From contig DDEU01000064.1 of NCBI GenBank assembly GCA_002336815.1, positions 1-17,300 on the forward strand: 17,300 nucleotides of DNA. Direction: 5' to 3'. The position numbers and the translations under genes are program-made. Source of the stretch: Chitinophagaceae bacterium UBA1946. Its GTDB lineage: Bacteria > Bacteroidota > Bacteroidia > Chitinophagales > Chitinophagaceae. Of the stretch, positions 6,924-15,793 are shown one piece after another (the first letter of the stretch is position 1; every line of letters begins with the position of its first letter). The notes beneath the pieces were generated by a model, which was not told the origin of the DNA, did not search any database, and saw nothing but the letters and a program-made list of their open reading frames with translations.

Positions 6924-6994
6924 TGTAAATTGTTATATAGTTTGTTTGTTATTAAGTTAAAAGTTGATCAGGAACGTCCTTTCAACCAGTGAAC

Positions 6995-7231
6995 TTATAT
7001 CTTTTCTCCTGCTGCCCTGAGTTCTTTTACAATTGAAAGCAGGCCATTTTTATTAATGGTGCGGATTGCTTCTGAAGAAACCTTAAGTGTTATCCACTTA
7101 TCTTCTTCAGCAAAGAAATAACGCTTGGTTTGCAAATTCGGTAAAAACCTGCGCTTTGTCTTGATATTTGAGTGCGACACTTTGTTACCTGTTATGGGCT
7201 TCTTTCCGGTCACCTGACATACTCTTGCCAT
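6995..7231 (-). CDS. rpmB: 50S ribosomal protein bL28
   Basis: The 78-residue protein starts MARVCQVTGKKPITGNKVSHSNIKTKRRF, the hallmark N-terminus of bL28, and ends in a helix with SEAIRTINKNGLLSIVKEL. It is a late-assembling large-subunit protein. The CxxTGK segment has a single cysteine, so the zinc-binding CxxC version is not present. It is the first gene of the rpmB-rpmG-bL38 cluster. A possible -7 element lies about 20 bases upstream of the ATG. The upstream EamA gene reads in the same direction with a 103-base gap, so read-through is possible. Confidence 0.97.
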   Translation of the reverse strand: MARVCQVTGKKPITGNKVSHSNIKTKRRFLPNLQTKRYFFAEEDKWITLKVSSEAIRTINKNGLLSIVKELRAAGEKI

Positions 7232-7251
7232 AGTACTAATTTTTTGGACGG

Positions 7252-7259
7252 CGAAGGTA
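7252..7259 (-). promoter_or_regulatory. Possible -7 box for the rpmB operon
   Basis: On the minus strand TACCTTCG matches TAnnTTTG except for one C, and lies 20 bases before the rpmB ATG. No clear -33 TTG is present at the expected spacing. Confidence 0.3.
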
Positions 7260-7334
7260 AGTAAAGATTTTATATTTTACAGGATGTATTTGTATTTTTT
7301 TTCCTCATTCTTCAAATACCCTGCTTTTACGCTG

Positions 7335-8219
7335 TCAAACCCTCCTGAGCAGGTGTCGGCTGTACCAAACCCGGCCCATTTGTAACAGCACCGCCAGCAA
7401 AATCAGGCCTACTCCCAGATAAAACTGGCTATTGAGGGCTTTGTTCTCACTAAAAAAGATAAAGGCGAGTATAATGCCGTATACAGGCTCCAGGTTATAA
7501 GCAAGGCTGCTGGTGAAGGGACTGAGCTTCTTCAGCGCCTGTAGCTGCAGATCGAAGCAGAGCACCGTACACACCCATGCCAGGAGCAGCAGCCAGATCC
7601 AGTCCTGATTGGTGGGCAGGTAGTAGCTGGCCGGGAAAAGCTGCAGGTAAAAAGGTATGATAAAGCTAAGGGTGAGTAAACCACCACCTAATTCGTACAG
7701 GGTTAATATTTCGGGTTCGTGTTTTGCCAGCAGCCGTTTGTTAAAAATAGGGAAGAGGGAACTGCCGAGGGCCGAAATGATGCCAAAAAGGATACCGGTT
7801 TTATATTGGGGGTGAAAATCAAAAATGATGTAAATGCCGGCAATGGCGATGCTACCCAGCAACACTTCTATGGCAGATACCCGCCGCCCGCAGATCAGGG
7901 GATCAAAAAAAGCTGTAAAAAAGCCAGCCCCGGAAATACAAACCACGGCAATTGACACATTGCCATATTTTACGCTGCCATAAAAAGTAAGCCAGTGAAT
8001 GGCCACGATCAATCCTACGCCAACGATCTGCAGGGTATCCTTTAATGAAAGCCGCACCAGTTTTTTCCGGAGCAGTAATAGTGCAGCAAGTGTGGTTACG
8101 GTAATCAGCAGCCTGTACCAAACAAGCAGGCCTTCGTTTAACCCGATCAGTTTTCCCAGGATAGCGGTAAAGCCGGCCAGGAAAACCGCCAGGTGGAGTT
8201 GAAGGAGTGCTTTCTTCAT
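7335..8219 (-). CDS. EamA/DMT-family inner-membrane transporter
   Basis: The 294-residue, highly hydrophobic protein has about ten transmembrane segments arranged as two EamA repeats, the layout of drug/metabolite transporters that carry small organic solutes. The first repeat starts near LHLAVFLAGFTAILGKLIGL and includes VWYRLLIT and a closing segment IAIAGIYIIF. The second starts near FGIISALGSSLFPIFNKRL and contains the typical YNLEPVYGIILAFIFFSE motif followed by a last helix. The basic C-terminal tail (RHLLRRV) should face the cytoplasm. The start MKKALLQLHLAV is well placed for this family. The substrate cannot be told from sequence. A perfect -7 box lies so close to the ATG that the mRNA may be leaderless. 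Confidence 0.92.
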   Translation of the reverse strand: MKKALLQLHLAVFLAGFTAILGKLIGLNEGLLVWYRLLITVTTLAALLLLRKKLVRLSLKDTLQIVGVGLIVAIHWLTFYGSVKYGNVSIAVVCISGAGFFTAFFDPLICGRRVSAIEVLLGSIAIAGIYIIFDFHPQYKTGILFGIISALGSSLFPIFNKRLLAKHEPEILTLYELGGGLLTLSFIIPFYLQLFPASYYLPTNQDWIWLLLLAWVCTVLCFDLQLQALKKLSPFTSSLAYNLEPVYGIILAFIFFSENKALNSQFYLGVGLILLAVLLQMGRVWYSRHLLRRV

Positions 8220-8224
8220 TGCCC

Positions 8225-8232
8225 CAAAGATA
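8225..8232 (-). promoter_or_regulatory. -7 promoter box for the EamA gene
   Basis: On the minus strand TATCTTTG is a perfect match to TAnnTTTG and ends only five bases before the ATG. Given the usual spacing to the start point, transcription would begin at or next to the AUG. No TTG is seen at the -33 position. It is identical to the box upstream of secDF. Confidence 0.45.
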
Positions 8233-8370
8233 GGCGTAAGCCGGTGCTGCCGGAAATTTAAGCGTTGCCAGGTGGCTGTTATTTATTTGCAAGGGCAAGG
8301 TCAAACCGGCAGATTGAATTCACCGGGAATATTTAAAGATGTGATGATGTCAATCGATTATTATATTCCG

Positions 8371-8400
8371 AAAGTTTCGTCTAACGATCAATGAAACTTT
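8371..8400. repeat. 8-bp inverted repeat in the secDF-EamA spacer
   Basis: AAAGTTTC (8371-8378) and GAAACTTT (8393-8400) are perfect reverse complements around a 14-base loop. It lies upstream of the EamA promoter and just downstream of the secDF terminator. It could be an operator or a secondary hairpin; no function can be assigned. The rest of 8220-8463 holds no gene that I can see. Confidence 0.35.
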
Positions 8401-8415
8401 TCACATAGCCTCAAT

Positions 8416-8444
8416 AAAAAAACGCCCTCAAAAGAGGGCGTTTT
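8416..8444 (-). terminator. Intrinsic terminator of secDF
   Basis: A perfect GC-rich 7-bp stem (CGCCCTC 8423-8429 with GAGGGCG 8434-8440) with loop AAAA extends through A-T pairs on both sides. On the minus strand the stem runs into seven T residues, right after the secDF stop. The A/T flanks on the other side mean it could act in both directions. Confidence 0.92.
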
Positions 8445-8463
8445 AAAAATATGATACAGCGTA

Positions 8464-11421
8464 TTATGCTTTTTTAGCCAATGCTGGTTTTACTTCTGTA
8501 TGCGAATCAGTACTGATGATCTCTGCTTCACCCAGTGGTTTGTCTTTTGCAAAATCAACCAGTATCGGGGCTGCCACAAAGATAGAAGAGTAGGTACCCG
8601 TAACCACACCGATCAGCATCGCAAATGCGAAACCTCTTGTTACTTCTCCACCAAAGATGAAGAGGATCAGGATGGTTAAGAATACGGTCAGTGACGTCAT
8701 AACGGTACGGCTTAGGGTATCGTTAATGGCCCTGTTGATGATATTGCCTTTTTCGCTTGCCTTGCTTCCTTTGCTGTATTCACGGATACGGTCAAATACG
8801 ATCACCGTATCGTTCATACTGAAACCGATCACCGTTAATATCGCCGCAATAAAGTGCTGGTCGATCTCTAACGGGAATGGAACGATGTTTTTGAAGAAAG
8901 AGAATACTGCCAGTGTTACAAACACGTCATGCAGCAACGCAATGATGGTACCAAATGAATACCTCCAGTCACGGAAACGGATCAGGATATAAATGAAGAT
9001 GATCAAAATAGAGAAGATGGTAGCTTTGATCGCACCGTTCTTCAGGTCTTCAGAAATAGTCGGCTGCACGGTCTGTGAGCTCTGGATATAATTCTTGGAG
9101 AAATTATCATAGGCCACGTTCGGCAACACTTTTTTCAACCCTTCATACAGTTTTTCCTGCACTTTGGCGTCTGCATTGTCCTGCCCTTTCAGGTAAGAAG
9201 TGGTAATGTTCAGGTGCTTGTTATCTCCCACCGTTTTGATCACCGGGAAATCACCTTCAAAAGCTTTTTTAAGGTCATCCTGTACATCAGAGTTCTTTAC
9301 CGCCTGGTCAAACTTAACGGTATAGCTGCGGCCCCCTTTAAATTCAACGCCTTCATGAAAGCCGTTGAAGAAAGAGCCGATACCCAGCAAGGCTACCACG
9401 ATGGAAATACCATACGCAACCTTCCTGTATTCGATGAACTTGAAACTGGCGTGTTTGAATACTCTTTTTGAAACACCGGTAAAGTAATTGAAGTGACGGT
9501 TCTTGTTGGTCCAGAAATCAGTGATCAATCTTGAAACGAGGATACCGCAGAACAAAGAGAGGGTGATACCCAGCATTTGTGTAGTGGCAAAACCAAGTAC
9601 AGGTCCCAAACCGAAGATGAACAACATGGCTGCTGTAAGGAAGGTAGTAACGTGTGCATCTATCACCGGCGCCAGTGAACGCTTGTAACCGTCGTTAACG
9701 GCCTGCTGGTAAGATTTGCCCTTCGTGAGTTCTTCCTTGATCCTTTCAAAAATGATTACGTTGGTATCCACCGCCAAACCTACTGTTAATACCAAACCGG
9801 CAATACCGGCAGCAGTTAGGGTAAAGCCCATAGCGATCAGCACCCCTACAGTAAACAGCAGGTTAAGGATCAATGAAATATTTGCTACCCAGCCACCGGT
9901 ATTGTAATACACCAGCATCAGGGCAAAAATTACGAGGAAGGAGATGCCAAATGCCATCATACCGCCGTTCACCGATTCAGCTCCCAATGTAGGACCTACC
10001 ACCTGTTCAGCAACGATCTTGGCCGGGGCATTCGTTTTACCACTTTTTAAGATATTCGCAAGATCCTGTGCCTGTTCAACACTAAAGCTTCCGGAGATCT
10101 CAGAATTGCCGCCATCGATCTGCCCGTTTACATTGGGGGCAGAATACACTACGTCATCCAGCACAATGGCGATCGGCCTGTTCACATTATCTCCGGTGAG
10201 TTTTGACCAGATCTTTGATCCAAGCGGCGTCATCTGCATTTTGATAGAAGGACGTCCTTTGTCATCATAGCTCTGTCCTGATTCTTCCACACCGTCGCCT
10301 TCCAGTTTGGCTTTTTCACTGCCTGCAACTGTTTTGATGGCATATAAAGGGTAGTAGCGGTCACCGGTTTTTTCAACCTTTTCCTCAACACCCAGTAAGA
10401 ATTTCATGTCCGATGGAAAGCTTCCTTTTACAGAAGGCATATTCATGTAGGCATTAAAGGTGCCGGTATCTTTGAGCGCAATGCTGCCAATCGCCGCAGC
10501 GTAAGACTGTTTGCCGTTCTTATCAGGCTGCGGGTTGATCGGGTTGATCACTTTCAAAAAAGCATTTTTATTCAGTGCTGCCTTGCTCGTATCACCACCG
10601 CTGATCTGGTCAACCGTTGCATTGTCAGCCGCCTGGAGTGAAGTAGCCAGTTCACCGATATTGTACACTTCCCAAAACTGGAGGTTGGCACTTGCCTGCA
10701 GGTAATCTCTTACTCTTTGTTTGTCTGTAACACCGGCCAGTTCTACCTGAATGATCGCCTTGTTCTTATCGAGGTTGATGTTGGGCTGAGCCACACCAAA
10801 CTTGTCGATACGTTTTAACAAGATCTTGTAGGTTTCTTCAATGGCGCCCTGTGCAACGGTCCTGATCTGGGAGATCACTTTGTCATCGCTGTCGGTAACC
10901 TTGATGGTTTTACCTGCACCGCCGAATAAGCTGGCGAGTTTAGCGCCCGGGTTCTGCTGCAGGTAAGCATCGGTAAATAAAGTGATGTAGTCTTTATTGT
11001 TGCCTATTTTCTGCGCATTGGCAGTCAGCAACGCCTTCTTCAGCCCTTCATCCTTGGAGTTGTTGCTCATGGATTTCAGCAACCCTTCGAGGCTCACGTC
11101 CATGGTTACACTCATACCTCCCTGCAGGTCTAACCCAAGGTTCAGTTCATTCTCTTTACACTTTTGGTAGCTGCTGCCCACAACAGGGTAGATCGCTTTA
11201 TCCCTCGTGCTGTCAAGAATATGCTGCATCCTGCCTTTTACCAGCAGTTCATACTCTTCGCCCTTTGTGTTTACATTGGGGTATTGAGATTTTACAATTC
11301 TTTCAGCCTGCGTTTTTACCTTTCCTTCGTAGCTGCGTACTACAAAAGTGTAGGACAGTTCCCAAAGGGAGATGATAATGAGGGCAATGGCGAAGAACCA
11401 CACTAAACCTTTCAGTTTCAT
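8464..11421 (-). CDS. secDF: Fused protein translocase subunit SecDF
   Basis: SecDF is an RND-family membrane protein that uses the proton gradient to pull secreted proteins through SecYEG on the periplasmic side. SecD and SecF are separate in E. coli but form one 985-residue chain here, as is usual in Bacteroidota. After a first transmembrane helix (about 5-28) comes a large periplasmic region with the D1 motif LGLDLQGGM (about 95-103). The SecD membrane block (about 490-640) contains GLAVDTNVIIFERI near 550. The SecF half begins near 650 and has GVEFKGG near 692 and SMNDTVIVFDRIREYSKG near 873. The charged C-terminal tail is cytoplasmic. The gene is bounded upstream by a TATCTTTG box and downstream by a strong terminator, so it is likely a monocistron. 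It supports export of the secreted proteins nearby. Confidence 0.97.
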   Translation of the reverse strand: MKLKGLVWFFAIALIIISLWELSYTFVVRSYEGKVKTQAERIVKSQYPNVNTKGEEYELLVKGRMQHILDSTRDKAIYPVVGSSYQKCKENELNLGLDLQGGMSVTMDVSLEGLLKSMSNNSKDEGLKKALLTANAQKIGNNKDYITLFTDAYLQQNPGAKLASLFGGAGKTIKVTDSDDKVISQIRTVAQGAIEETYKILLKRIDKFGVAQPNINLDKNKAIIQVELAGVTDKQRVRDYLQASANLQFWEVYNIGELATSLQAADNATVDQISGGDTSKAALNKNAFLKVINPINPQPDKNGKQSYAAAIGSIALKDTGTFNAYMNMPSVKGSFPSDMKFLLGVEEKVEKTGDRYYPLYAIKTVAGSEKAKLEGDGVEESGQSYDDKGRPSIKMQMTPLGSKIWSKLTGDNVNRPIAIVLDDVVYSAPNVNGQIDGGNSEISGSFSVEQAQDLANILKSGKTNAPAKIVAEQVVGPTLGAESVNGGMMAFGISFLVIFALMLVYYNTGGWVANISLILNLLFTVGVLIAMGFTLTAAGIAGLVLTVGLAVDTNVIIFERIKEELTKGKSYQQAVNDGYKRSLAPVIDAHVTTFLTAAMLFIFGLGPVLGFATTQMLGITLSLFCGILVSRLITDFWTNKNRHFNYFTGVSKRVFKHASFKFIEYRKVAYGISIVVALLGIGSFFNGFHEGVEFKGGRSYTVKFDQAVKNSDVQDDLKKAFEGDFPVIKTVGDNKHLNITTSYLKGQDNADAKVQEKLYEGLKKVLPNVAYDNFSKNYIQSSQTVQPTISEDLKNGAIKATIFSILIIFIYILIRFRDWRYSFGTIIALLHDVFVTLAVFSFFKNIVPFPLEIDQHFIAAILTVIGFSMNDTVIVFDRIREYSKGSKASEKGNIINRAINDTLSRTVMTSLTVFLTILILFIFGGEVTRGFAFAMLIGVVTGTYSSIFVAAPILVDFAKDKPLGEAEIISTDSHTEVKPALAKKA

Positions 11422-11467
11422 AATCGTTGCTTTTTAAATAGCTGTTTTGTTAAATTTTAGAAGTTCG

Positions 11468-11475
11468 CAAAGATA
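11468..11475 (-). promoter_or_regulatory. -7 promoter box for secDF
   Basis: On the minus strand TATCTTTG is an exact match to TAnnTTTG, placed 46 bases before the secDF ATG, which would give a leader of about 40 bases. The -33 position reads TTC rather than TTG. The divergent gene on the plus strand starts 126 bases from secDF and may share this region. Confidence 0.5.
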
Positions 11476-11547
11476 GGGGAAAAAGCTATTGAAGAATAGG
11501 GGCTGTTAATTTTAGAATTTTCACCATTTTGCAGCCAAATACCATAC

Positions 11548-12900
11548 ATGCCGCTAACCAAAGCACGCTATTCACCCGTACTGACCGCCATTTTTTCAAT
11601 CTTGGGCTGTTGGATGCCCGTAAAAGGAGATGCCCAGCCTGTAGTAAAGCCAGCCAACCCTCCGCAGGCAATACCTGCAGATCCCGTTCGCCCGGCCAAA
11701 GACAGCAGCCGCACCGATCTGTTCCTGGAACAACTGCTGCAACGGTACCCGCAGTATTTCGACACGGTGCTTGCCAACCGGAAGGCATACAATGTACAGG
11801 TGATCTATACTACGGTAGACAGGGGGGCCAATGGTATTGCAGCACTCAGGCATTACTACTTCAATGTAAATGCCGGCCATTATTTTTATCCCGGCACTGC
11901 AGCCGCATTACCGCTGGCGATCCTCAGCCTTCAAAAACTGGAGGAGCTCAAACCCAATGGCATCGATCAGCACAGCACCATGCTTACTGAAACTGCTTAC
12001 CCGGGGCAAACGGCGGTGTACAACGATCCCACCACGCCGGATGGTAAACCCTGCATTGACCAGTATTTAAAGCGAATGCTCATCGGCGGTGACGAGACGG
12101 CTGTAAACCGGCTCTATGAATTTACCGGCCAGCAATACATCAACGACCAGTTGCGGCAAAAAGGATATCCCGCTGCCAGCATAGTGGAGCGGCTGGGTAC
12201 AGTAGCCGGCACCGAAGAGAACCGGCATACGAATCCCATCAGTTTTGTGGGCCCCGGCAATAAATTATTGTACCGGCAGCCACCTCAATATAACAGCACG
12301 AATCCTGTATCAACTACCGATTCCCTGGGAAGGGCTTATTATACAGGGGAAGAAATCCTGCCCCGTGCCATGAGCTTTTCCGGCCGCAATCATATCAGCC
12401 TGGAAGACCTGCACAGTATCCTGGTAAGCCTCGTATTCCCCAACAAGGTAACCGCAGCTCAGCGCTTTGCCATTACGGAGGAGGATAAAAAATATTTGAT
12501 GAAGTACCTGGGGCAGTTGCCCTCCGAAACGGTTTCGCCGCCTTACCGGGATGACAGCCTGCAATATTTCCCGGCCTGTAACAAGTACCTGTTATACGGT
12601 GCCGAACCCGGACCGCTGCTGCCCAATGTCCGCATTTTTAATAAGGCCGGCGCAGGCTATGGCAACCTTACTGATGTTGCCTATATCACCGATACAGATA
12701 AAAAGATCGAGTTCTTTTTGTCGGCCGTTATTTACTGCAACAGCGATGGCATTTTGGACGATGATCATTACGAATATGAGACCATGGGCCTGCCTTTTAT
12801 GAAGCATCTTGGCCGGGTGATCTATGAATACGAACTGGGCAGGGAGAAAAAAAACCTGCCTGATCTGAAAGAAATCATGTTTGATTACCAGCAACGGTAA
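11548..12900 (+). CDS. Exported beta-lactamase-fold protein, catalytic motifs degenerate
   Basis: The 450-residue protein has an N-terminal export signal (about 1-29). SILGC could be a weak lipobox, otherwise cleavage near GDA-QP is likely. The body matches the class A beta-lactamase-related serine hydrolases: YNVQVIYTTVDRG, then FYPGTAAALPLAIL, then a helix with NRLYEF, then FNKAGAGYGNLTDVAYI near the C-terminus. In active relatives the second segment is FYPASxxKLP, supplying the nucleophile Ser and the Lys. Here these positions are Thr117 and Ala120. The SDN loop reads GDE (181-183) and the KTG motif reads KAG (366-368). A SLQK string follows at 127-130, but in the wrong place. The fold call is strong; hydrolase activity is doubtful, and a binding or structural role is inferred. 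It is divergent from secDF and convergent with the C10 protease (30-base gap). Confidence 0.8.
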   Translation: MPLTKARYSPVLTAIFSILGCWMPVKGDAQPVVKPANPPQAIPADPVRPAKDSSRTDLFLEQLLQRYPQYFDTVLANRKAYNVQVIYTTVDRGANGIAALRHYYFNVNAGHYFYPGTAAALPLAILSLQKLEELKPNGIDQHSTMLTETAYPGQTAVYNDPTTPDGKPCIDQYLKRMLIGGDETAVNRLYEFTGQQYINDQLRQKGYPAASIVERLGTVAGTEENRHTNPISFVGPGNKLLYRQPPQYNSTNPVSTTDSLGRAYYTGEEILPRAMSFSGRNHISLEDLHSILVSLVFPNKVTAAQRFAITEEDKKYLMKYLGQLPSETVSPPYRDDSLQYFPACNKYLLYGAEPGPLLPNVRIFNKAGAGYGNLTDVAYITDTDKKIEFFLSAVIYCNSDGILDDDHYEYETMGLPFMKHLGRVIYEYELGREKKNLPDLKEIMFDYQQR

Positions 12901-12930
12901 CCAACCATTTTGTTGTGCTAAGCGTAACCG

Positions 12931-15474
12931 TTAGTGCCCGGCAATCGTTAGTTTTCCTCCTGTTTCTACCGTAACTGTTACGCCGCTGCCTGCATGCAGG
13001 CTTTTGCATTGTGCATTTACCGCATTGCTGATCACCGGCATAAAGGCAGTACCGGCCGGAATGGTAATATCGTCTGATGCCAGTGGCAACCTGCTGGCAG
13101 ACCAGTTACCGGTATTGTTCCAGTCCGTGTTCATGCTGCCCGTCCACACAAAAGAGTAGGCACTCCTGGTTAAACGGATGTCTAACAAATAAGAACCGGT
13201 GGTACCTACAAAGAAAGGTGCCACTTTAAAATAGATCGTTTGTCCGCCACTAAGTATAATGTTACCCGGCATCACATCATCAAAGGTGCCCGACCAGTTG
13301 ATGCCATCCGTTGAATAAGTAAAGAGGGCATCCAGCGTATAGCTGTTACCGTTATTGCTGTTGTAGGAGTCCTGTAACCGGGCATTGATGCTGTAGTTAA
13401 AGCCCGCCGGCAGCACGAGCTTATAATAATCCAGGTCGGTGCTTACATGACAGTTGGAGCCGGTACTGGCTGCAGAAGCAGTATTGCCCGTAAAGGTAAA
13501 GGGCAGGCTGCTGGCAGTTACGGCCGTGTTGTTTACTTCAAATACATCAGGTACTAACGCTGCCGCCTGTACGATCACTTTTACCGGGTTCTGAAAATAA
13601 CTGGAGCCGGTTAACTGCAGGCTGCCGCCGGAGGGCTGGTGCAGTACCGCCAGCAGGTAGGTGCCCGGTGGGGCAGTGATGGCGGCCGCATTAAAATAAA
13701 GATAGGGTGCCAGGTATGTGTAGCCCGAAGGCAGGCCGCTGCTTTCATCCACGGTGCCGATGGATTGGGCAAAGCTGCCATCCAGGTTGTACAGGTTCAC
13801 CTGGTACTGGCCGGTAAAAGTGGTGCTGCCATCATTCTGGATATTTACATTTACGGAAGCCGGTTCGCCTGCTGTAAAGGCGCCGGCCGGAATGGTTGTA
13901 ATGGCTGAACTCACTTCGATATCATTGGGATTGATCACGCTGATCGCCGCATTGTTCACCAGGCTGCCGCTGTTTGCAACGGCCGTCCAGTTGCCGCCGG
14001 TGGGGCGGAAGTAGATACTAACGGTATAGGATGCCGGCAACATGGCAAAGATGCCGGTGCTGGAAAAAACAAGGCTGTTGGTATAATGAAAACCTGCCGG
14101 CAGATTTAAACCCGTTTTTATTTCCACGTAGTCGATAAAATTATTCGCATTGTCAAACACGGCCGCACAGTAATCACCGTTAAAGGCACCCGTGCCGCTG
14201 TTATTGAGATTGGCAGACACGGTGAAAGCCTGTCCATAGCCAATGGTAGCAGCAGAAGGAGTTACAAAATCGTAGAGTTGTATGTTATAAGACTGCGGTG
14301 TGGCCGCCGGCGGCTGAATGCCGATCACTGCCTGCTGGCCGCTGTTGTACCCGCCGGCACCGCCGCCCGTACCCACCCCACCCGGGTTAAGCGCATTTAC
14401 CTGGAAATAGCCGTCAAAGGAACCACTCCATCCCCAGTTGAAATGAAAGAAATTATTGTTGTCGTACCCGTCATTTACAAAACAATGCCCGCCACCATTG
14501 CCAAAGCCGGCATAGATCACCGGTCTTGCGGCATCCAGTTCCCCCTTCAGCAGGGCGATCCATTGTGCATCGGTATAGTTAGCCCGCTCTACACCCTGCA
14601 GGCTGCTGCGGTAACCAAAATATGTTTTGAGGGCATACTCCGCACAGTTGGTAACCGGGCTCTGGGCGCTGATCACATAGGCGCCGCTTGATTGCGGGCT
14701 GTAGTTCATATCAACACTCACGCCTGCATGGTACATCAGCGTGGCTACGGCACCGTTAGCGCCGGTAAGCTGCAGCGGCATGGAGGCCCATTGATAAGTG
14801 GTGTTGCCAAAATTGGCAGAAAGCGTTCCATAGCCATTGTCGGGCGGGTTGTAGGAGTGAAAGCCCGTTCCCGTAGCCGGGTAATTCCAGTATTTCATTA
14901 CCTGTGCCATGGCAGTGGCTACGCAACCGGTAACAGAACCACCAGGACAAAGCGCATTGTAATAGGGTAACTGGTCCCACTTGGTTTGTACCAGCGGGTT
15001 CACGCTGCTGGTATTGGCGGGCTGCTGCTGGCTGCTGTTGTTGCTGCGCAGTTGCTGCCATTGCGCTTTGATATCATCCGTTGCGGCAATGTGCTGCGTG
15101 GTGATCAGCAGGAGCTGTTTTTTATATCCTTCCAGCCATTTGGCGGTATTTTCCGGTATATGGGCCGGGTCAAAACTGCTTTCGAACGAATAGCCCAGCA
15201 CGGGCGCAACCGCATCGTCGCCGGCAACGATCACGAAGCCTTTACTGTTGCTGAAATTAAAAACATAAAAGCAGGGATTGCCTTCCGGGTTACTGCCTGC
15301 CCGGGCCCTGTATACCAGCGTAAGACCGGGATCGCCGCCCGGCAGTGTATGACCCGTATTATTTTTTAACAGGAATGCCCTGCCCATGTTGATCGCAACA
15401 TTTTCATCAACAGGATTGGCCATGCCGGCAATGCAGAGGAACAGGCAGCAGGAGAGGTAGAATAACTGTTTCAT
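12931..15474 (-). CDS. Secreted C10-family (streptopain-type) cysteine protease
   Basis: C10 proteases are secreted papain-like enzymes made as zymogens. The 847-residue protein has a signal peptide (about 1-19, MKQLFYLSCCLFLCIAGMA). A Spi-type propeptide follows (about 20-145), with GFVIVAGDDAVAPVLGYS. The catalytic domain (about 160-388) has the nucleophile Cys184 in TGCVATAMAQVMKYW, His330 in GGGHCFVNDGYD, and the family's HFNWGWSGSFDGYF. Beyond residue 390 lie two CARDB-like beta repeats (each with a PxxPxSxxVxVxxxxxGxGxF-like layout, about 395-630), a beta-sandwich resembling pre-peptidase domains (about 650-775), and a final module with WNNTGNW. The protein ends in TGGKLTIAGH, without the T9SS sorting domain often found after such modules. 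The catalytic residues are intact, so it should be active. It is convergent with the pseudo-hydrolase gene. Confidence 0.92.
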   Translation of the reverse strand: MKQLFYLSCCLFLCIAGMANPVDENVAINMGRAFLLKNNTGHTLPGGDPGLTLVYRARAGSNPEGNPCFYVFNFSNSKGFVIVAGDDAVAPVLGYSFESSFDPAHIPENTAKWLEGYKKQLLLITTQHIAATDDIKAQWQQLRSNNSSQQQPANTSSVNPLVQTKWDQLPYYNALCPGGSVTGCVATAMAQVMKYWNYPATGTGFHSYNPPDNGYGTLSANFGNTTYQWASMPLQLTGANGAVATLMYHAGVSVDMNYSPQSSGAYVISAQSPVTNCAEYALKTYFGYRSSLQGVERANYTDAQWIALLKGELDAARPVIYAGFGNGGGHCFVNDGYDNNNFFHFNWGWSGSFDGYFQVNALNPGGVGTGGGAGGYNSGQQAVIGIQPPAATPQSYNIQLYDFVTPSAATIGYGQAFTVSANLNNSGTGAFNGDYCAAVFDNANNFIDYVEIKTGLNLPAGFHYTNSLVFSSTGIFAMLPASYTVSIYFRPTGGNWTAVANSGSLVNNAAISVINPNDIEVSSAITTIPAGAFTAGEPASVNVNIQNDGSTTFTGQYQVNLYNLDGSFAQSIGTVDESSGLPSGYTYLAPYLYFNAAAITAPPGTYLLAVLHQPSGGSLQLTGSSYFQNPVKVIVQAAALVPDVFEVNNTAVTASSLPFTFTGNTASAASTGSNCHVSTDLDYYKLVLPAGFNYSINARLQDSYNSNNGNSYTLDALFTYSTDGINWSGTFDDVMPGNIILSGGQTIYFKVAPFFVGTTGSYLLDIRLTRSAYSFVWTGSMNTDWNNTGNWSASRLPLASDDITIPAGTAFMPVISNAVNAQCKSLHAGSGVTVTVETGGKLTIAGH

Positions 15475-15793
15475 GTAAATTTTTTTCAGGTGGTAATATT
15501 ATAAAATCGGCATCGAACGGCCTATACTATTTTCGGGGGATTTTTTTGAACAGGTTAGGGAGAAGCGGGCAGTGCCGGTTAAAGCATCCTGTGAGGGATT
15601 GCTTAAGCATCATCCGGCGGCGTTCAAACAGTTAATACTTCATTAAATTGCTTGCTGTAAAACTGCTGTAAGGATTTTACAAAATATATTTATCAAACAG
15701 CCACCCGCTTAAGCCATTCTTCTGAAAGCCCTGCTTAAAAATATTGTTGCCGACCTGCTGATCTACCTGGTACTAAGCGCAGGTACATTCGCC

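Noticed and set aside
11529..11990. 153-codon plus-strand frame over the start of the beta-lactamase-fold gene
   Set aside because: The shifted frame encodes a signal peptide and conserved motifs; this one is a Gln/Arg/Cys-rich shadow.
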